From Quisquiliibacterium sp. (GTDB taxonomy: Bacteria > Pseudomonadota > Gammaproteobacteria > Burkholderiales > Burkholderiaceae_E): a stretch of DNA of 6,963 bases. The notes below the pieces were generated by a model. The model had not been told where the DNA came from and did not search any database. It worked only from the letters and a program-made list of their open reading frames with translations. Of the stretch, positions 6,801-6,963 are shown one piece after another. Position 1 is the first letter of the stretch, and each line of letters opens with the position of its first letter. Location: positions 1-6,963 of the forward strand of contig JAURMJ010000218.1 in assembly GCA_030830765.1 (NCBI GenBank), given 5' to 3'. Both the position numbers and the translations under genes were made by a program.

Positions 6801-6963
6801 ATGCATATCCTCGCCGATGAAAACATTCCGCTGGTCGATGAGTTCTTTGCCGGTTTCGGCGAGATTCGCCGCATGCCCGGCCGCAGCATCAATCGAGCCG
6901 CGCTGGAGAATGTCGACGTGCTGCTGGTTCGCTCGGTGACGCGGGTCGACCGCGAGATGCTGG
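6801..6963 (+). CDS. pdxB: Erythronate-4-phosphate dehydrogenase, N-terminal part (3' end outside window)
   Basis: PdxB oxidises 4-phosphoerythronate with NAD in the DXP-dependent route to pyridoxal 5'-phosphate, a cytosolic step. Only the first 54 codons are present. They begin [20 protein letters not shown] and contain [11 protein letters not shown] and [12 protein letters not shown]; the opening [10 protein letters not shown] and the LLVRSVT strand are hallmarks of PdxB within the D-2-hydroxyacid dehydrogenase superfamily. GGAG (6790-6793) sits 7 bases before the ATG. The NAD-binding domain and catalytic Arg/Glu/His lie beyond the window. The gene diverges from the MATE transporter with 122 bases between start codons. 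Confidence 0.93.
   Translation, partial: MHILADENIPLVDEFFAGFGEIRRMPGRSINRAALENVDVLLVRSVTRVDREML

Noticed and set aside
1..6963. Mobile element, phage, CRISPR or defence island.
   Set aside because: No transposase, integrase, terminal repeats, regular spacers or composition break is visible; gene content is housekeeping or chromosomal in character.

Overview
The window looks like ordinary chromosome from a GC-rich gammaproteobacterium of the Pseudomonas lineage, possibly the stutzeri (Stutzerimonas) group. This rests on the high GC content, the codon style, and the pairing of a NorM/PmpM-type MATE transporter with a divergent pdxB. The genus is inferred, not proven. I see no insertion sequence, phage gene, CRISPR array, tRNA or rRNA. 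Coding density is high, and the longest gap between genes is about 200 bases.

Layout: (1) Bases 1-1170 hold the 3' part of fadH, the flavin/Fe-S 2,4-dienoyl-CoA reductase of unsaturated fatty-acid beta-oxidation; its start lies outside the window. A small NTF2/SnoaL-fold gene (1202-1624) follows after 31 bases, probably in the same transcript. (2) A 196-base gap (1625-1820) carries a hairpin and a good sigma70-type promoter. (3) A tightly packed run of three plus-strand genes follows: a 452-residue coiled-coil protein of unknown function with Cys/His clusters in both end domains (1821-3179), a PLP enzyme of the ACC deaminase/D-cysteine desulfhydrase family with a TTG start (3185-4135), and a protein joining cyclic-nucleotide-binding-like domains to a rhodanese domain (4154-5257). 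Gaps are 5 and 18 bases, so they are probably co-transcribed. (4) On the minus strand, convergent to this run, lies a MATE-family multidrug exporter (5284-6678). (5) A 122-base divergent spacer holds a perfect 10-base palindrome near the MATE gene and a likely promoter for pdxB, whose first 54 codons end the window (6801-6963).

The most interesting part is the three-gene run. The PLP enzyme has Thr at the two positions where true ACC deaminases have Glu and Leu, so it is better read as a D-cysteine desulfhydrase-like enzyme. That reaction releases sulfide, and the next gene ends in a rhodanese domain with an intact catalytic loop, downstream of a cyclic-nucleotide-binding-type sensor domain. 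A sulfur-handling unit under ligand control, with an uncharacterised Cys-rich coiled-coil protein as first gene, is a reasonable hypothesis but is inferred from context only.
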